Below are positions 1-16,231 of a DNA stretch of 22,500 nucleotides, one piece after another. The stretch comes from Mesostigma viride (lineage: Eukaryota > Streptophyta > Mesostigmatophyceae > Mesostigmatales > Mesostigmataceae), in NCBI GenBank assembly GCA_009746045.1, contig RPFO01002130.1:1-22500 (forward strand), written 5' to 3'. The position numbers and the translations under genes are program-made. Position 1 is the stretch's first letter, and the number at the start of each line of letters is the position of its first letter. A model generated the notes under the pieces. It searched no databases. It worked only from the letters and a program-made list of their open reading frames with translations, and had not been told where the DNA came from.

Positions 1-41
1 TTTCAACTTTCCCTTGTGCAAATCTTGTCTTCGACGCGCAG

Positions 42-774
42 GTGCTTCCTTACAGCCCAGGGCGCGGCGAAATCAAAGGAGTGAAGAAGGCGCACTGGTG
101 GCGCATGGACAAGTCGAATGTGACGCGCTTAATGCTGCGCCAGTATTCCTGCTATTGTGGCGGTGCGTGCGCCGAGGAAAGGTGGTGGGATTGTCGAAAG
201 GAGTGGACCGACATGGACGGCTGGAATGTGGGAGGTGCTCGGATGAAGCTCCACAAACTGGGGGAGCCAGTGCAAAGGAACCCAAACGGACAAGGGGGGC
301 ACGCAGGGACGCGACTGAACAGACTACAGGCAGAGAGGACGATGATGGGAAGGAGACTGAAGCTGCGAGACATTTTTTGCCGTCGAGTCCTACTCTGGTG
401 ATGAGTCCCACGATCCAGATCATCCATATTGGCTAGCGGAAGTCTTGCAGGAGCCTTATCAGGTGGCCGCTACTTTCGTGAGGCGAGTGGCCGACAGAAA
501 CGGCAAGGTCGATAGGGAGTTGTTCCGTAAGGGACAATGGGTGGTGGGGGTGCGCTACTGGGACAGATTTCCGGGTATGGCGACGATGTTCAAAATGGAC
601 GCCGATGCGCAAGCTGAACAGCCAAACTTGGTCAATTGCTACCTGTGCATGGACGCGGGGTTCGAACACACCATTGTTGTCAACCCAGCTAACAATCGCC
701 AGGCCATCTTGACCATTCCGACAGACGTCGAGAAACGGCTCACGAACTTGGCCAAGAAGAGACCTGTTGAGTAG
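42..774 (+). CDS. 3' end of an unrecognised Cys-rich protein gene (partial, frame broken)
   Basis: I do not recognise this gene. A pyrimidine-rich stretch ending in CGCAG at 36-41 could be a splice acceptor. From 42 one frame reads through a basic, aromatic stretch (KAHWWRMDKSNVTR) and a Cys cluster C-x-C-x3-C-x7-C (SCYCGGACAEERWWDC), then WTDMDGW. At the T6 run 373-378 the sensible reading moves to another frame, which continues AVESYSGDES...PYWLAEV, GQWVVGVRYWDRF and NCYLCMDAGFEHT to a TAG at 772-774. With one T fewer the two parts join smoothly, so this is probably one protein with an indel (real or assembly). A Cys cluster followed by a 'VAV...WLAEV' stretch recalls C-termini of transposon-associated proteins, but that is a loose impression. 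The N-terminus lies outside the window. Confidence 0.42.
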
Positions 775-885
775 GCCAGCTCGCCCGGGCTTGGTTGGAC
801 GAGGTGGACAGCCTTGAGAGCACGTGCTTCGTTGTGAGCACTTGCCTTTCAGCCGTGATTTGCAAACGAGTTCCTTGTCCTGAAT

Positions 886-890
886 TGTAA
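886..890 (+). terminator. candidate TGTAA polyadenylation signal
   Basis: TGTAA lies 112 nt after the TAG at 772-774, inside AATTGTAAAGC. TGTAA is the usual poly(A) signal of chlorophyte algae. A pentamer is weak evidence alone, but its position matches the one after EMG1. Confidence 0.3.
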
Positions 891-2148
891 AGCTCGATTC
901 ATGCTCTTTTAAGGAAGTGTATAATATTATCCAGATCATGTATATATTTAGATCTAGACCTGAGTTCAAATAACATTTCTTAGAGGGCTGAGATGCGCGA
1001 GGTCCAGCATACATGTATATATCCATGGAGACATGTTACAAACTCAAATGTTTCATTGTACGTACCACTAGCTCGTCGACGGGGTATCCCATGTAATGTA
1101 TGATTTATGAATTAATTAATCGCTTAATTGTACAATTTAAATGGATCATGAACTTGTCAAGTGGCCTAATTTGGTTTATTTGGTTCATCATTTATTGATG
1201 TCAATCATTCTTAATTGAATCTCGAGCAATAGCAATCATGAAGCACATCCTAATCATGTGATTCGCATAATGAGAATAGGCAACAAGTGCTAAGTACTTT
1301 GAGGAATGCGGGGTTGGTCAGGTTATTATAGAGCTAGAGCTACAAACGGCACATATATTGCAAACTTTGCGCTCCAGGCATGGAATTTCAAAAGTACCAA
1401 AATTGGAGCAGTAGATGTTGGGGACGCCCGGTTCCGGTAAGCGACCCCTCGGTTACTCCCCGGTAACCGACCCAACCCTATTCATCACGTACATCGGGCC
1501 CCGTATGACTGAGCGGTCCTCATTGCAAGTCCCATGAATGTTCAAGCATCATGATCCGGCTAGTGATGCCGCATGGCTCACTAGCCTTAAGCCTGTACCC
1601 TCGTGAGTTTCGCTGCTGCCCCCGGTAGAAGTCGCTGCTTGACGGGCCGGCGTTCGTCCGCACAACGTGACGCCCGGCGGGCGTCGCCCGGGCTCATGTG
1701 GCCCGGCCGGCCGCGGCCTGCGTTGCCTGCCGGCGGCGCGGCGGTAAGGCAGATTGAGGTTCTGACGGCGGTCACTGCATACCTGGAACCGCAACCGGCA
1801 ACACTAACGACGCTGCAGAGCAGGGCCGTTTTGCCTGAAAGGAAAAGGCTAAGCCGACATGTCAGTCTCGCCCATGTCGGCATATTTTGGAGCTGCTGCC
1901 TGCTGGAGCAAGCACATCTCGGCCCTGTTAACGAATTGACGAGTCTGCTAGCGTACGTTGCTTTCACTTGCCTGTACAGCTTTCCATAATTCGAGGTGGG
2001 CTCCGGTTTCGAATATTTCGAGCTTTTCCCGACACCAAGGATTTCGAGGAGTGCAAATAATTTCAGTAAAATTTGTGAAGTGGGCGATAACCAAAACTAG
2101 TTGAAGAAAAGCGTTTATAAAGGGATATTGGTGCTTAGTGTCTACGAC
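891..2148. other. Intergenic region with GC-rich block
   Basis: No convincing gene. 900-1400 is AT-rich and unstructured. Around 1450-1490 there are short GGTTAC/GTAACC inverted copies. 1600-1760 is strongly GC-rich and CpG-dense, with overlapping open frames on both strands that look like a composition effect. 1985-2148 is AT-richer and leads into the EMG1 start, so the GC block could be part of a promoter region; this is inference. Confidence 0.4.
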
Positions 2149-9373
<7,225 letters not shown>

Positions 9374-9446
9374 CTTGAATGTGAAGTAACTTACTTAACT
9401 TGAAGTGTGTCCTCTGTGTTGCGAGGGCGAGGAACATGCCAAATTT

Positions 9447-9451
9447 TGTAA
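9447..9451 (+). terminator. candidate TGTAA polyadenylation signal of EMG1
   Basis: TGTAA lies 74 nt after the EMG1 stop, in TTTTGTAAAGAA. This is the chlorophyte-type signal at a typical distance. The repeat X copy begins about 20 nt later. Confidence 0.4.
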
Positions 9452-9469
9452 AGAATAACTATGTGTTCA

Positions 9470-9566
9470 TACTATTATTTTCTTTAGGGTTCTTCTTCTT
9501 TTCGGGGTTTTCCTTATGTTGCATGCCATGATCTCACTTCCGTAATTTATCATTCTCAATGAATAT
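9470..9566 (-). repeat. Repeat X, left copy (minus orientation)
   Basis: Read on minus: AATATATATTCATTGAGAAT, then GATAAATTACGGAAGTGAG, GGCATGCAACATAAGGAAAA and an A-rich end. It matches 11724-11826 in opposite orientation at roughly 85% by eye, and the split copy at 15827-15883 plus 19842-19890. It follows directly after an RLE-LINE 3' end, so it could be the LINE's own 3' tail or its preferred target. Confidence 0.8.
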
Positions 9567-9722
9567 ATATTAAAAATTATAATAGCTTACATCAGAGTGA
9601 AAGCACCCAATCAAACATGAACAAAGCCAACGCTAACAAGAGATACCGCGACAAAATAACTACAGCCAGCATGGGACACTCGATCCACACCGCGGAATGA
9701 AGTAAAACAGCCTAATAGCGCA
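9567..9722 (-). mobile_element. 5'-truncated RLE-LINE 3' fragment (copy 4)
   Basis: Read on minus, GCTATTAGGCTGTTTTACTTC through CACTCTGATGTAAGCTATTA matches 11950-12090 on plus, including the terminal TGTAAG(T/C)(A/T)ATTATA. Only 3' UTR sequence remains. Confidence 0.72.
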
Positions 9723-10081
9723 GCCTAATATATTCTGATTTGGCACGCCGCAAAGGTGAAAACCATTTGCGTTCAGTGCCGGTCCGCGGAAAACGCGGAA
9801 AACGCGATCTGCAAATGAATCCGGCCGGAACCGAACTGAGGACCTCTCGCACCAACTTTCGCTGACTATAGGACGGACGTCTCCGGATCCTAGGGCATCG
9901 CCAACTTACACCTACAGTCATCCGCAAAAGTTCTCCTTTCCGGGGAGTGATGCAAGCCTTTCGGATTTGGTGCTAGATAAATCATTCGAGATCTGTGTGT
10001 GTAGGAGTACTATATACATTGCCTATTATATATCAAAGAGACAACCAGCGCAGGCCAGAAATCGGGAGAATCCGAAGTAAT
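9723..10081. other. Unassigned sequence between LINE fragments
   Basis: No coding signal. It lies between the 3' end of RLE-LINE copy 2 and the start of copy 4, both on minus, and may be diverged 3' sequence of the same family. Confidence 0.4.
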
Positions 10082-11723
10082 AATATAATTACTTACAGCA
10101 GAGTGAAATCACTCAAACCAAAGCAAACGCCCAGCTATAAACCTATATACAGAGCCATGTAAAATCTCTATACTACGATAAGACCAATGGAAACTCCTAA
10201 CGGGAGGAACCTAATAGCCCTGCTGCACCGCAAAATCAGCCCGCGTACGGCGGAGCATGATGTCAGCCATGGCCCGAGTCAGCGCCACCGACAAGCGCTG
10301 ACGCCAATATGACGTCCAGGTCCGCGCCGACCATGGGGCCCGCTGGCCCTCCAGCTAGGTCCAGCCGGTCCTCCCGGAGCCGGCAACACTCCTTGAAGAA
10401 GGCGGAGGTCAGGGCCAAACTCCTCCAGGACAAAGGGCACCACACGATGGTGCCCGACGTCGCCGTAGGCCAGGAGCTTGGCCCGCTCCGCCCGGTCCGC
10501 CGTGTAACCTGCCGTGAGGGAGGCCCCAGCCACGTGGCTAAGAGCCAAGGGCCGCGCCACCGAAACGTCAATAAGCAGATGCCGGCCACCCCCCTCAAAG
10601 TCCAGCACCACGATGTCAGGCCGGTGGTTGGGGGAATAGAAGGCAGCGCCATCCGCATCCTCGGACCGGATGTTCGCGTGGGGGAAAACCGACCGAATCA
10701 TGGCGAGCACCACCGTCATGGGAGGACAGTGTGCAAATACAAATACCAATTCTGATTCTGTTGGCCCCCCATGCAGGCAAGGTAGTGAGTCCCCGTGGGA
10801 TCCAGCGACTGCCCACAGCTACCACAAGGCCGCCCGGCCGGAACAAGAGGCTGCGAGGCACTGCCAGCTATTTGAAATAGCTGGTGCCGGAGCGCCACCG
10901 AGTAGTGGCTGGGAGCCAAGGCGAATGGGGGGCCATGGGAGGAGCACGAAGGTACGCCGAGCCCACACTCCGCAAGGAAAGCGAGAACAGCCACGCACGT
11001 CCCTGGGCGTTGAGGTCCGCGAAAAGAGCAATCCAATCAGCCGTGTGCAGAATACCCGCGTAGGTTGTCTGGTGTTTATCGATGACGCGAGCAGGGAATG
11101 CGGCGGGAGATTGAACGGAGGCGACCGAGGGAGTGCCGCGAGGGAGGTGGCGCTGTACCGCCTGAGCGGCACGGACGGGAGAACAGGCCTGCTGGATCTC
11201 AGCATAGGCCTCCTGGATGGCGGTGACGAAGGGCAAAGGGCTGCTGGGGTCCAGGAGGTCAGGCGCTGCCGTTGCCAAAAGGGGCAGGAGCCGGCAGCTT
11301 TCCGCCCACGACTGAGCGACGGAGCCCAAAAATGCTGCTGGGGCCAGCCGGGCGGCACGAGTCAGACCACAGCCACCCATCCGTGCAGGCAGGGAGGCAA
11401 TGCGAATAGCATGTGGCGGGAGGTCGGGGCCCGGGACCAGCTGCGCCAAGGCCGACTGGATGCGTTCGTCGTGGCCCTCGGCGGCCAGCCGGACCTGAGC
11501 CGGAAGAGCGCCCCGGAGCCAGTGAACGACGCGAGGGTGAGCGCAAAACCACAGAAGCAGACCCTTGGTCTGCGAATCATGAAGGCGCGCAATCAAGGGC
11601 AGTACCTCATGCAGTGCGTGCCTCGAGGGCGGCCCGCAGTCAGCATCGATGACAAACGCGGGTCGCCAACCGGAACGCCGAGGACATCCAACCCATGGAG
11701 GCGCTCTTCCCGGCCCAAGAGCT
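10082..11723 (-). pseudogene. RLE-type non-LTR retrotransposon, 5'-truncated and frameshifted (copy 2)
   Basis: Read on minus. 11705-11675 gives GLDVLGVPVG, a late reverse-transcriptase motif; 11596-10868 gives the thumb/connector region (LPLIARLHDSQTKGLLLWF...). After a frameshift near 10920 follows a CCHC finger (CGSCG...HYLAC; C-x2-C-x9-H-x3-C) at about 10828-10774. After another shift comes a restriction-like nuclease segment, RPDIVVLDFEGG...LLIDVSV...KLLAYGD. The protein end FAVQQGY-TAG is at 10212-10230, then 3' UTR to TGTAAGTAATTATA. CCHC before a PD-(D/E)XK-like domain defines the RLE class of LINEs (R2-like; Dualen/RandI in green algae also carries one). Frame breaks, a ~12-bp loss near 10420 and the missing 5' part show it is dead. 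Confidence 0.82.
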
Positions 11724-11826
11724 GTATATATTCATTGAGAATGATAGATTACGGAGGTGAGATAGGCATGCAACATAAGGAAAAACCCGATAACTGGGAG
11801 AATAACCCTGAAGAAATTAATAGTAA
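11724..11826 (+). repeat. Repeat X, right copy (plus orientation)
   Basis: Begins GTATATATTCATTGAGAATG and runs through ATTACGGAGGTGAGAT, GCATGCAACATAAGGAAAAA and an A-rich end. It is the inverted partner of 9470-9566, so the pair brackets the copy 4 + copy 2 block with both X copies pointing outward. Confidence 0.8.
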
Positions 11827-11889
11827 TCTGACACAGACATCCAAGGATCACGCCAGCTGCACAAGGCAGCCTAATATACATTCATCCCG

Positions 11890-12090
11890 GGCTATGGCGC
11901 TGACATCTTGCTCCGCCGCACGCGGGCTGCATGACTTTGCGGCGCAGGACGGTTATTAGGCTGTTTTACTTCGATCGTTCCACGGTGTGGGGTGTCCCAT
12001 GCCGGCTTGCAATTATTTTGTAGTGGTATCTCTTGCTAGCGTTGGCTTTGGTTATGTTTGGCTGCCTTCACTCTGATGTAAGTAATTATA
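11890..12090 (+). mobile_element. 5'-truncated RLE-LINE 3' fragment (copy 3)
   Basis: CTCCGCCGCACGCGGGCTGC...CAGGACGGTTATTAG and the following 3' UTR to TGATGTAAGTAATTATAATT match the end of copies 1 and 2 with more divergence. Its 5' flank, AATATACATTCAT, resembles the ATATATATTCATTGA found beside other copies. Confidence 0.72.
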
Positions 12091-12159
12091 ATTATTAATA
12101 TAGTATTAATTAATTAATTAATATAATATAGTATTATATTAATTAATTTAAAAAAATTA
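12091..12159. repeat. AT-rich (TTAA)n-type tract
   Basis: TTAATTAATTAA and TATAATATAG repeats between the 3' ends of RLE-LINE copy 3 (+) and LINE-B copy 2 (-), probably their tails and AT-rich target sequence. Confidence 0.7.
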
Positions 12160-13272
12160 AATTAAATTACAACATGCCTCCGTTGGGGGGTCATGTAGCA
12201 TGCACATATTCCTTGATGGGTGGTGGAAAGGAGAGAGCCGCGTAATCGAACTATCCTAACGCTAAGCTACCTAGTCTAGAAAATCCTAACTGCCCTACTC
12301 GTCAAAACGCCTCCTCCTCTTGGGGGAGGGGGCTTGCCCACAGGGTCCGGGGCGTGTGAGCCTTGACAATCTTCTGCCACCGCATCTTGTTCTGCATGGC
12401 AGTCCAAAGAAGGGAGAGAGAGTGGATGCGGTATTCAAACTGGGCTGGGACCAGTATAGGTCATCCAGCAGCACCTGTACGTAGTTCGTGACATGTTTCC
12501 CTACCCTTTTGGGAATGTCCTTGGGGCCAGGCCAGGTCAGAATGTGCCGCCCTGGCTGGCCAAGCCGCTGGGGGCCTGCCAGACCAAGGGCGGTGTCGAC
12601 CTGGCTAGTGCGAGCAAGGTGTCCTACTACAAATGCTATTCTACGCTGTCTAATCTCGTCCGAAATACGAGGCATGCCCTGATACAAAGACTCTGATGAC
12701 GGGCGCTTGGAAAACCCTACGTTCAAGACCTGTCGGAGCATCCTGTAAACTGTGCCATCTAGCCTAGCTGCCAGTGTGGGTGTGAGTGTCCACGCCTCGC
12801 TCGGCGCCATACGTGAGCACCGTGAGGACGAGGACCTTGAAGAGCATGCGCTTGCGGTGGTCGCCCAGTCCCTTGGAGCGCCAGTAGGTCTTGAGCGAAC
12901 GGAGCCTAGCCCAGGCCAGGCCGATGCGGGTGTCCACATCGTCGGCGGTGTCAGGGAGCCAGCTCCCTATAACAGCTTGAAGCGATCGCGGAACGGGACC
13001 GTCGTCCCATCGAGCAGGCGCGGCAGCGGCGGGGTACTGGAGGCCCCAATCACCATCGCCTCCGTTTTGACACTAATCTCCAACCCCACCGGCGCCCTCG
13101 CCTCCAGGCCGGCCCAGACAGTCCAGCCAGGTCTGAATGTGCTCGGGGCGCGCGATGAGGGTGGTGTCATCCGCATAAATCAGGTCGGCCAGGCGGTAAC
13201 CAGGTCGAACCCCGCCATGCTCTTTCTTGTAAGGATGTCCAAGCCTGGCTCGAGCAGTAAAGCGCGCACGTG
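12160..13272 (-). pseudogene. LINE-B reverse transcriptase, 5'-truncated copy 2
   Basis: Read on minus, this matches the plus-strand LINE-B from about 18731 to its 3' end. It starts just before RT motif C (LIYADDTTL at about 13190-13160), continues through the C-terminal region, with frames broken near 13110, 12640 and 12450 among others, and ends PKRRRRFDE-TAG at 12297-12299. The 3' UTR ends with a hairpin at 12173-12195 and a TAATTTAATTT tail. AT-rich sequence lies on both sides, as expected for an APE-type LINE that cuts A/T-rich sites, but no unique target duplication can be read. Confidence 0.88.
12173..12195 (-). promoter_or_regulatory. 3'-terminal LINE hairpin (LINE-B copy 2)
   Basis: On minus: outer CATG/CATG arms with one bulged A, an inner CC-rich/GGAGG stem with one mismatch and an AAC loop, just before the tail. 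Same fold as at 19784-19806, 20102-20124 and 13338-13360. Confidence 0.65.
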
Positions 13273-13274
13273 TT

Positions 13275-13337
13275 ATAATTAATTAATATATTAATTAATT
13301 AATTCATTAATTAATTAATTCATTAATTAATTAGGAA
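13275..13337. repeat. (TTAA)n-type tail
   Basis: ATTAATTAATTCATTAATTA repeats forming the presumed 3' tail of the ORF1-only LINE (minus strand). It abuts the truncated 5' end of LINE-B copy 2. Confidence 0.7.
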
Positions 13338-13360
13338 CATAACTCCGTTGGGAGTATATG
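13338..13360 (-). promoter_or_regulatory. 3'-terminal LINE hairpin (ORF1-only element)
   Basis: On minus: CATA/TATG outer arms and CTCC/GGAG inner stem round a CAAC loop, with an unpaired base on one side. The outer pairs differ from LINE-B but remain complementary. Confidence 0.65.
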
Positions 13361-13733
13361 TAGCACATAGCCCAGAGAAGGGGCATATGGCCTATCATAC
13401 ATTCTAAGCTACTTCCTGCAAGGGTGGGAATGTAAACGACCCTTGCTCTAGGTGCACCAGGGCACTTGCAGCCCCATGATCTTCAAGCTATGCCCAGCGA
13501 AGGGGGAGCCTGTCATGGGGGGGAAGATCAGCATAGCTAGACAAAAACTGCTAGGGCATGGCGTCTCAGCAGAGAGTTACTCCCTGCATGGGCACAACAT
13601 AACTAAATAAAGCTAGGCATCATCTGGAGGGTGGCTCATCATAGGCACACATGTACATGATTAAATAAAGCGCGTGGCTTAGCTGGGATAGTGCCTCTAG
13701 GAGGCGTACATGTACATGGCCACGCCGGTCTAT
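13361..13733 (-). other. 3' UTR of the ORF1-only LINE
   Basis: About 370 nt between the ORF1 stop and the 3' hairpin. It contains two GTACATGTAC/TACATG-type dyads and no trace of endonuclease or reverse transcriptase, so ORF2 is absent. Confidence 0.6.
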
Positions 13734-15168
13734 CTATTCTACACTACTACTGCTGGATTCCCCTAAGCTGGGGCGTCTGGAGTCGGCTGGGGCCGCGGGG
13801 GTCGCCTGCCAGGGCTTGTGGCCGACGTAGATGGCCGCCCCCTTCCAGTGCACCGGCTGCCCCGCCTTGGTCTGCCGGAGCTGGAGGTAGGTCGGCCATA
13901 GCTCCCGTCGCCGTTAATTGTTGCTGCGCCAGGGTCAAGTCGTCATCAAGGGTGAAGAGAGTCTTCTCGAGCCGCTTGCGGCGTCTGAGAAAAGAAATCT
14001 TGTCTGCCGGGGTCTTAAAGGTGAGAAGGAGCGGGGGCGCCCCTGCCTTACCCCGCGCGCGGGGAAGGCGAAGGGCCTCCAGCTCGATCTCACCGTTAAG
14101 GCCCATGCGACCAGGGATTTCTCTCTCAAATGCACGCGTAAGCTTCTCGGAATTCTCACCTTCCTCCATGGTGAAGTTCTTGACAATGACGTTGAGGCTG
14201 CGCTTGGCGAGCTCGGCCTCCTCGCGGAGGTCAAGCGTCTGCCGTTGGAGCTGGGCTGCGACGGCGGAGGTGGTGGAGGTGGTATGTTGCTTAAGCATGC
14301 CGATGTCCGCCCAGGTGGTGATGGGAGGAGCATCGCCGGCCAGGCCAGCCGGGGCTGGCTTGGCGGCAATGTCCTTCACCGCCTGGGCGGTGAGGCCTGC
14401 GGTGTTCTGCAGAACCTCGATAGCGATGGCGTTGTCCTTAAGACGCTGGTCGATGTCACGGAGCTGGGCGGTGATGGCGTCGGAGGTGGGGGTGCATGGT
14501 GGCGGTGGAGGAGGCAAGGATCGAGAGTGGAGGTGGCAGTGGAGATGGTGGAGAGGAGGGGGAGCCTCGGCAGCCAGCGTGCCGCCCATGACCGCCACAT
14601 CTGCAGCGATGGGGGCCACGTGCTGCTCGAGGGCCTCCTTCTTGAGGAGTGAGCGGACGGAGGATTCGGATAAGGTGGTGGTGAGGGGCTTTGGGGGCCA
14701 AAGCTCCTCGATGGAGCGTCCAAGGAGAGAAAAGAGAGCGAATTGCTGGAGGTGGGGGCGGCGGAGGCTGGGAAAGCGGTCGAAAGAGGAGGCGCGATTC
14801 TGGTAAGGATCAAAGAGCCGACCTCGGATGAAGAGCTGCTTGCACAGTTCAACAAGCGAGGCGTGTGATCCGAAAAACACGCAGGCCAGGATGCGTTCCT
14901 CGGTAAACTTGTCAAAGAAGTCGGGCTGGCGGGCTTCGGCTACAAATTCGAGCTCGACCCAGCTCGGCTCGGCAGGGCGACTGCGCTTGGGTTCAGGCGA
15001 CGCTGCTGGCGAGGCGGGCTCAGCAGGGGGCTGGACGACCACTAGAGCTTGGCTAGTGGCGCCGCTCTCTGCTGGGCCGGTTGGCGAAGCTGCAGCCGGA
15101 GCTGCAGACGTATTTTCATTGCTGAGCGCAGCCGCCAGGCTGCGTTGCGTCGAGAGGCGTTTGCTCAT
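13734..15168 (-). CDS. L1-like LINE ORF1 protein (RNA-binding, one frameshift)
   Basis: ATG at 15168 (MSKRLSTQRSLAAAL). Residues 1-70 are Ala/Pro/Ser-rich and probably disordered, followed by an unrecognised segment (FDKFTEERILACVFFGSH...). About 228-320 is a likely coiled coil (ITAQLRDIDQRLKDN...LREEAELAKRS). About 322-417 is RRM-like (RSLNVIVKNF...PPLLLTFKTPADKISFLRRR). The conserved C-terminal piece (RRRELWPTYLQLRQ...HWKGAAIYVG) lies in another frame from about 13915 to TAG at 13734-13736, implying one extra base near 13912-13918. In the original frame the ORF instead ends at 13747. Order and similarity to the ORF1 end in LINE-B (FTLDDDLTLAQ vs FSLDEDYTTAQ) identify an L1-type ORF1p, the chaperone that packages LINE RNA. 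Confidence 0.8.
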
Positions 15169-15301
15169 CGTATATTGCGTAATAGCTTCGGAAAATTATA
15201 TCAGCATGTGCGCCGTAGAAAGACGCGTCGATTGTGATATTCACGGCTAAATTCGGTGCTCAAACGTGAAAGTTATGAGCTCCGCCGTCAGCCATGGCTA
15301 C

Positions 15302-15342
15302 CTCGTGGCTCGTGGCTCGTGGCTCGTGGCTCGTGGCTCGTG
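15302..15342. repeat. 7-bp tandem repeat (CTCGTGG)
   Basis: Five full CTCGTGG units and a partial sixth, upstream of the ORF1 start (minus) and 16 bp before the RLE-LINE copy 1 target motif. It may be part of the 5' UTR/promoter of the ORF1 element, as 5' UTR tandem repeats are common in LINEs; this is inference. Confidence 0.85.
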
Positions 15343-15357
15343 CCAAGGGCTATTAAT

Positions 15358-15372
15358 ATATATATTCATTGA
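15358..15372. repeat. 15-bp direct repeat, left (possible target duplication)
   Basis: ATATATATTCATTGA, identical to 15827-15841. The two flank RLE-LINE copy 1. Confidence 0.7.
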
Positions 15373-15826
15373 CATTTACACGGCGGACCGGGCGGAGCGG
15401 GCCACTTGAGCTCCTGGCCTACGGCGACGTCGGGCACCATCGTGTGGTGCCCTTTGTCCTGGGAGGAGTTTGGGGCCATGGGGCCCCTGACCTCCGCCTT
15501 CTTCAAGGAGTGTTTCCGGCTCCGGGAGGACCGGCTGGACCTGGAGGGCCAGCGGGCCCCATGGTCGGCGCGGACCTGGACGTCATATTGGCGTCAGCGC
15601 TTGTCGGTGGCGCTGACTCGGGCCATGGCTGACATCATGCTCCGCCGTACGCGGGCTGATTTTGCGGTGCAGCAGGGCTATTAGGTTCCTCCCGTTAGGC
15701 GTTTCCATTGGTCTTATCGTAGTATAGAGCTTTGACATGGCTCTGTATATAGGTTTATAGCTGGGCGTTTGCTTTGGTTTGGTTAGAGTGATTTCACTCT
15801 GCTGTAAGTAATTATATTTAATTTAA
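15373..15826 (+). mobile_element. 5'-truncated RLE-LINE (copy 1)
   Basis: Begins within the endonuclease region (TTACACGGCGGACCGGGCGG matches copy 2) and encodes PFVL, EEFGAMGPLTSAFFKEC and a C-terminus FWxxR-like (SYWRQRLSVALTRAMADIML...FAVQQGY), TAG at 15682-15684. One small insertion (CTTG near 15402) breaks the frame. The 3' UTR (15685-15826) is almost identical to copy 2 and ends GCTGTAAGTAATTATA. Copies 1 and 2 are therefore recent relative to copies 3 and 4. Confidence 0.85.
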
Positions 15827-15871
15827 ATATATATTCATTGAAAATGATAAAGTACGGAGGTCAAGAGTGGC
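15827..15871 (+). repeat. Repeat X, third copy, first half
   Basis: ATATATATTCATTGAAAATG, then ATAAAGTACGGAGGTCAAGAG: the same sequence as 11724-11771. It is interrupted by LINE-B and resumes at 19842. Confidence 0.8.
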
Positions 15872-15883
15872 ATGCAACAGAAG
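15872..15883. repeat. LINE-B target site duplication, left
   Basis: ATGCAACAGAAG, identical to 19830-19841. The uninterrupted paralogue at 11770-11781 reads ATGCAACATAAG, showing the pre-insertion sequence. Confidence 0.88.
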
Positions 15884-16159
15884 TCGTCTGCTCCAACGCG
15901 ATGACTTCAGCCTCGACGAGGACTACACGACGGCTCAACTGAAGGCGAGGAGCGCGGTGTGGAACAGCACCATCGTCCAGGAGACCAAGAAGCAAGAGAC
16001 CAAGGGTAAGCGCATTAAGTTGCGTCTGCTTCAGGATGGCTCCTTTGCAGCATTCTTTGATGGGCACAGGATTACAGGTGTTCCGCTTAACACCCCCGGA
16101 GCGGAGTCTCGTCAGGCGTCTAGCCAGAAGGGTGCTGCCTCTGTTGGTAGACAGTAGGT
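15884..16159 (+). pseudogene. C-terminal fragment of LINE-B ORF1
   Basis: Open from the insertion boundary to TAG at 16155-16157, without its own start. FSLDEDYTTAQLKARSAVW and KGKRIKLRLLQDGSFAAFF align with the ORF1 C-terminal domain of the minus-strand ORF1 (13734-15168). It carries the end of the RNA-binding region only. The open frame extends upstream into repeat X (ATG at 15867), but that part is flank. Confidence 0.75.
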
Positions 16160-16231
16160 AGACAACCTTCCTCGTCGGCTCGCGGCTAACAGGCTTCGGG
16201 GACAGCCTCTAAATAGTCCCGTTCCACTACC

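Noticed and set aside
1549-1989. ORFs on both strands in the GC-rich block
   Set aside because: No domain and no consistent codon signal; long frames are expected at this GC content.
10670-11959. 429-residue + strand ORF
   Set aside because: Antisense shadow of the GC-rich RLE-LINE on minus, which carries the CCHC and nuclease motifs; the + frame has no recognisable domain.
13691-14806. 371- and 244-residue + strand ORFs
   Set aside because: Antisense of the L1-like ORF1, which explains the region with coiled-coil and RRM-like sequence.
15369-15684. Stand-alone 87- or 92-residue gene
   Set aside because: It is the C-terminal end of a 5'-truncated RLE-LINE, nearly identical to 10212-10500 on minus.
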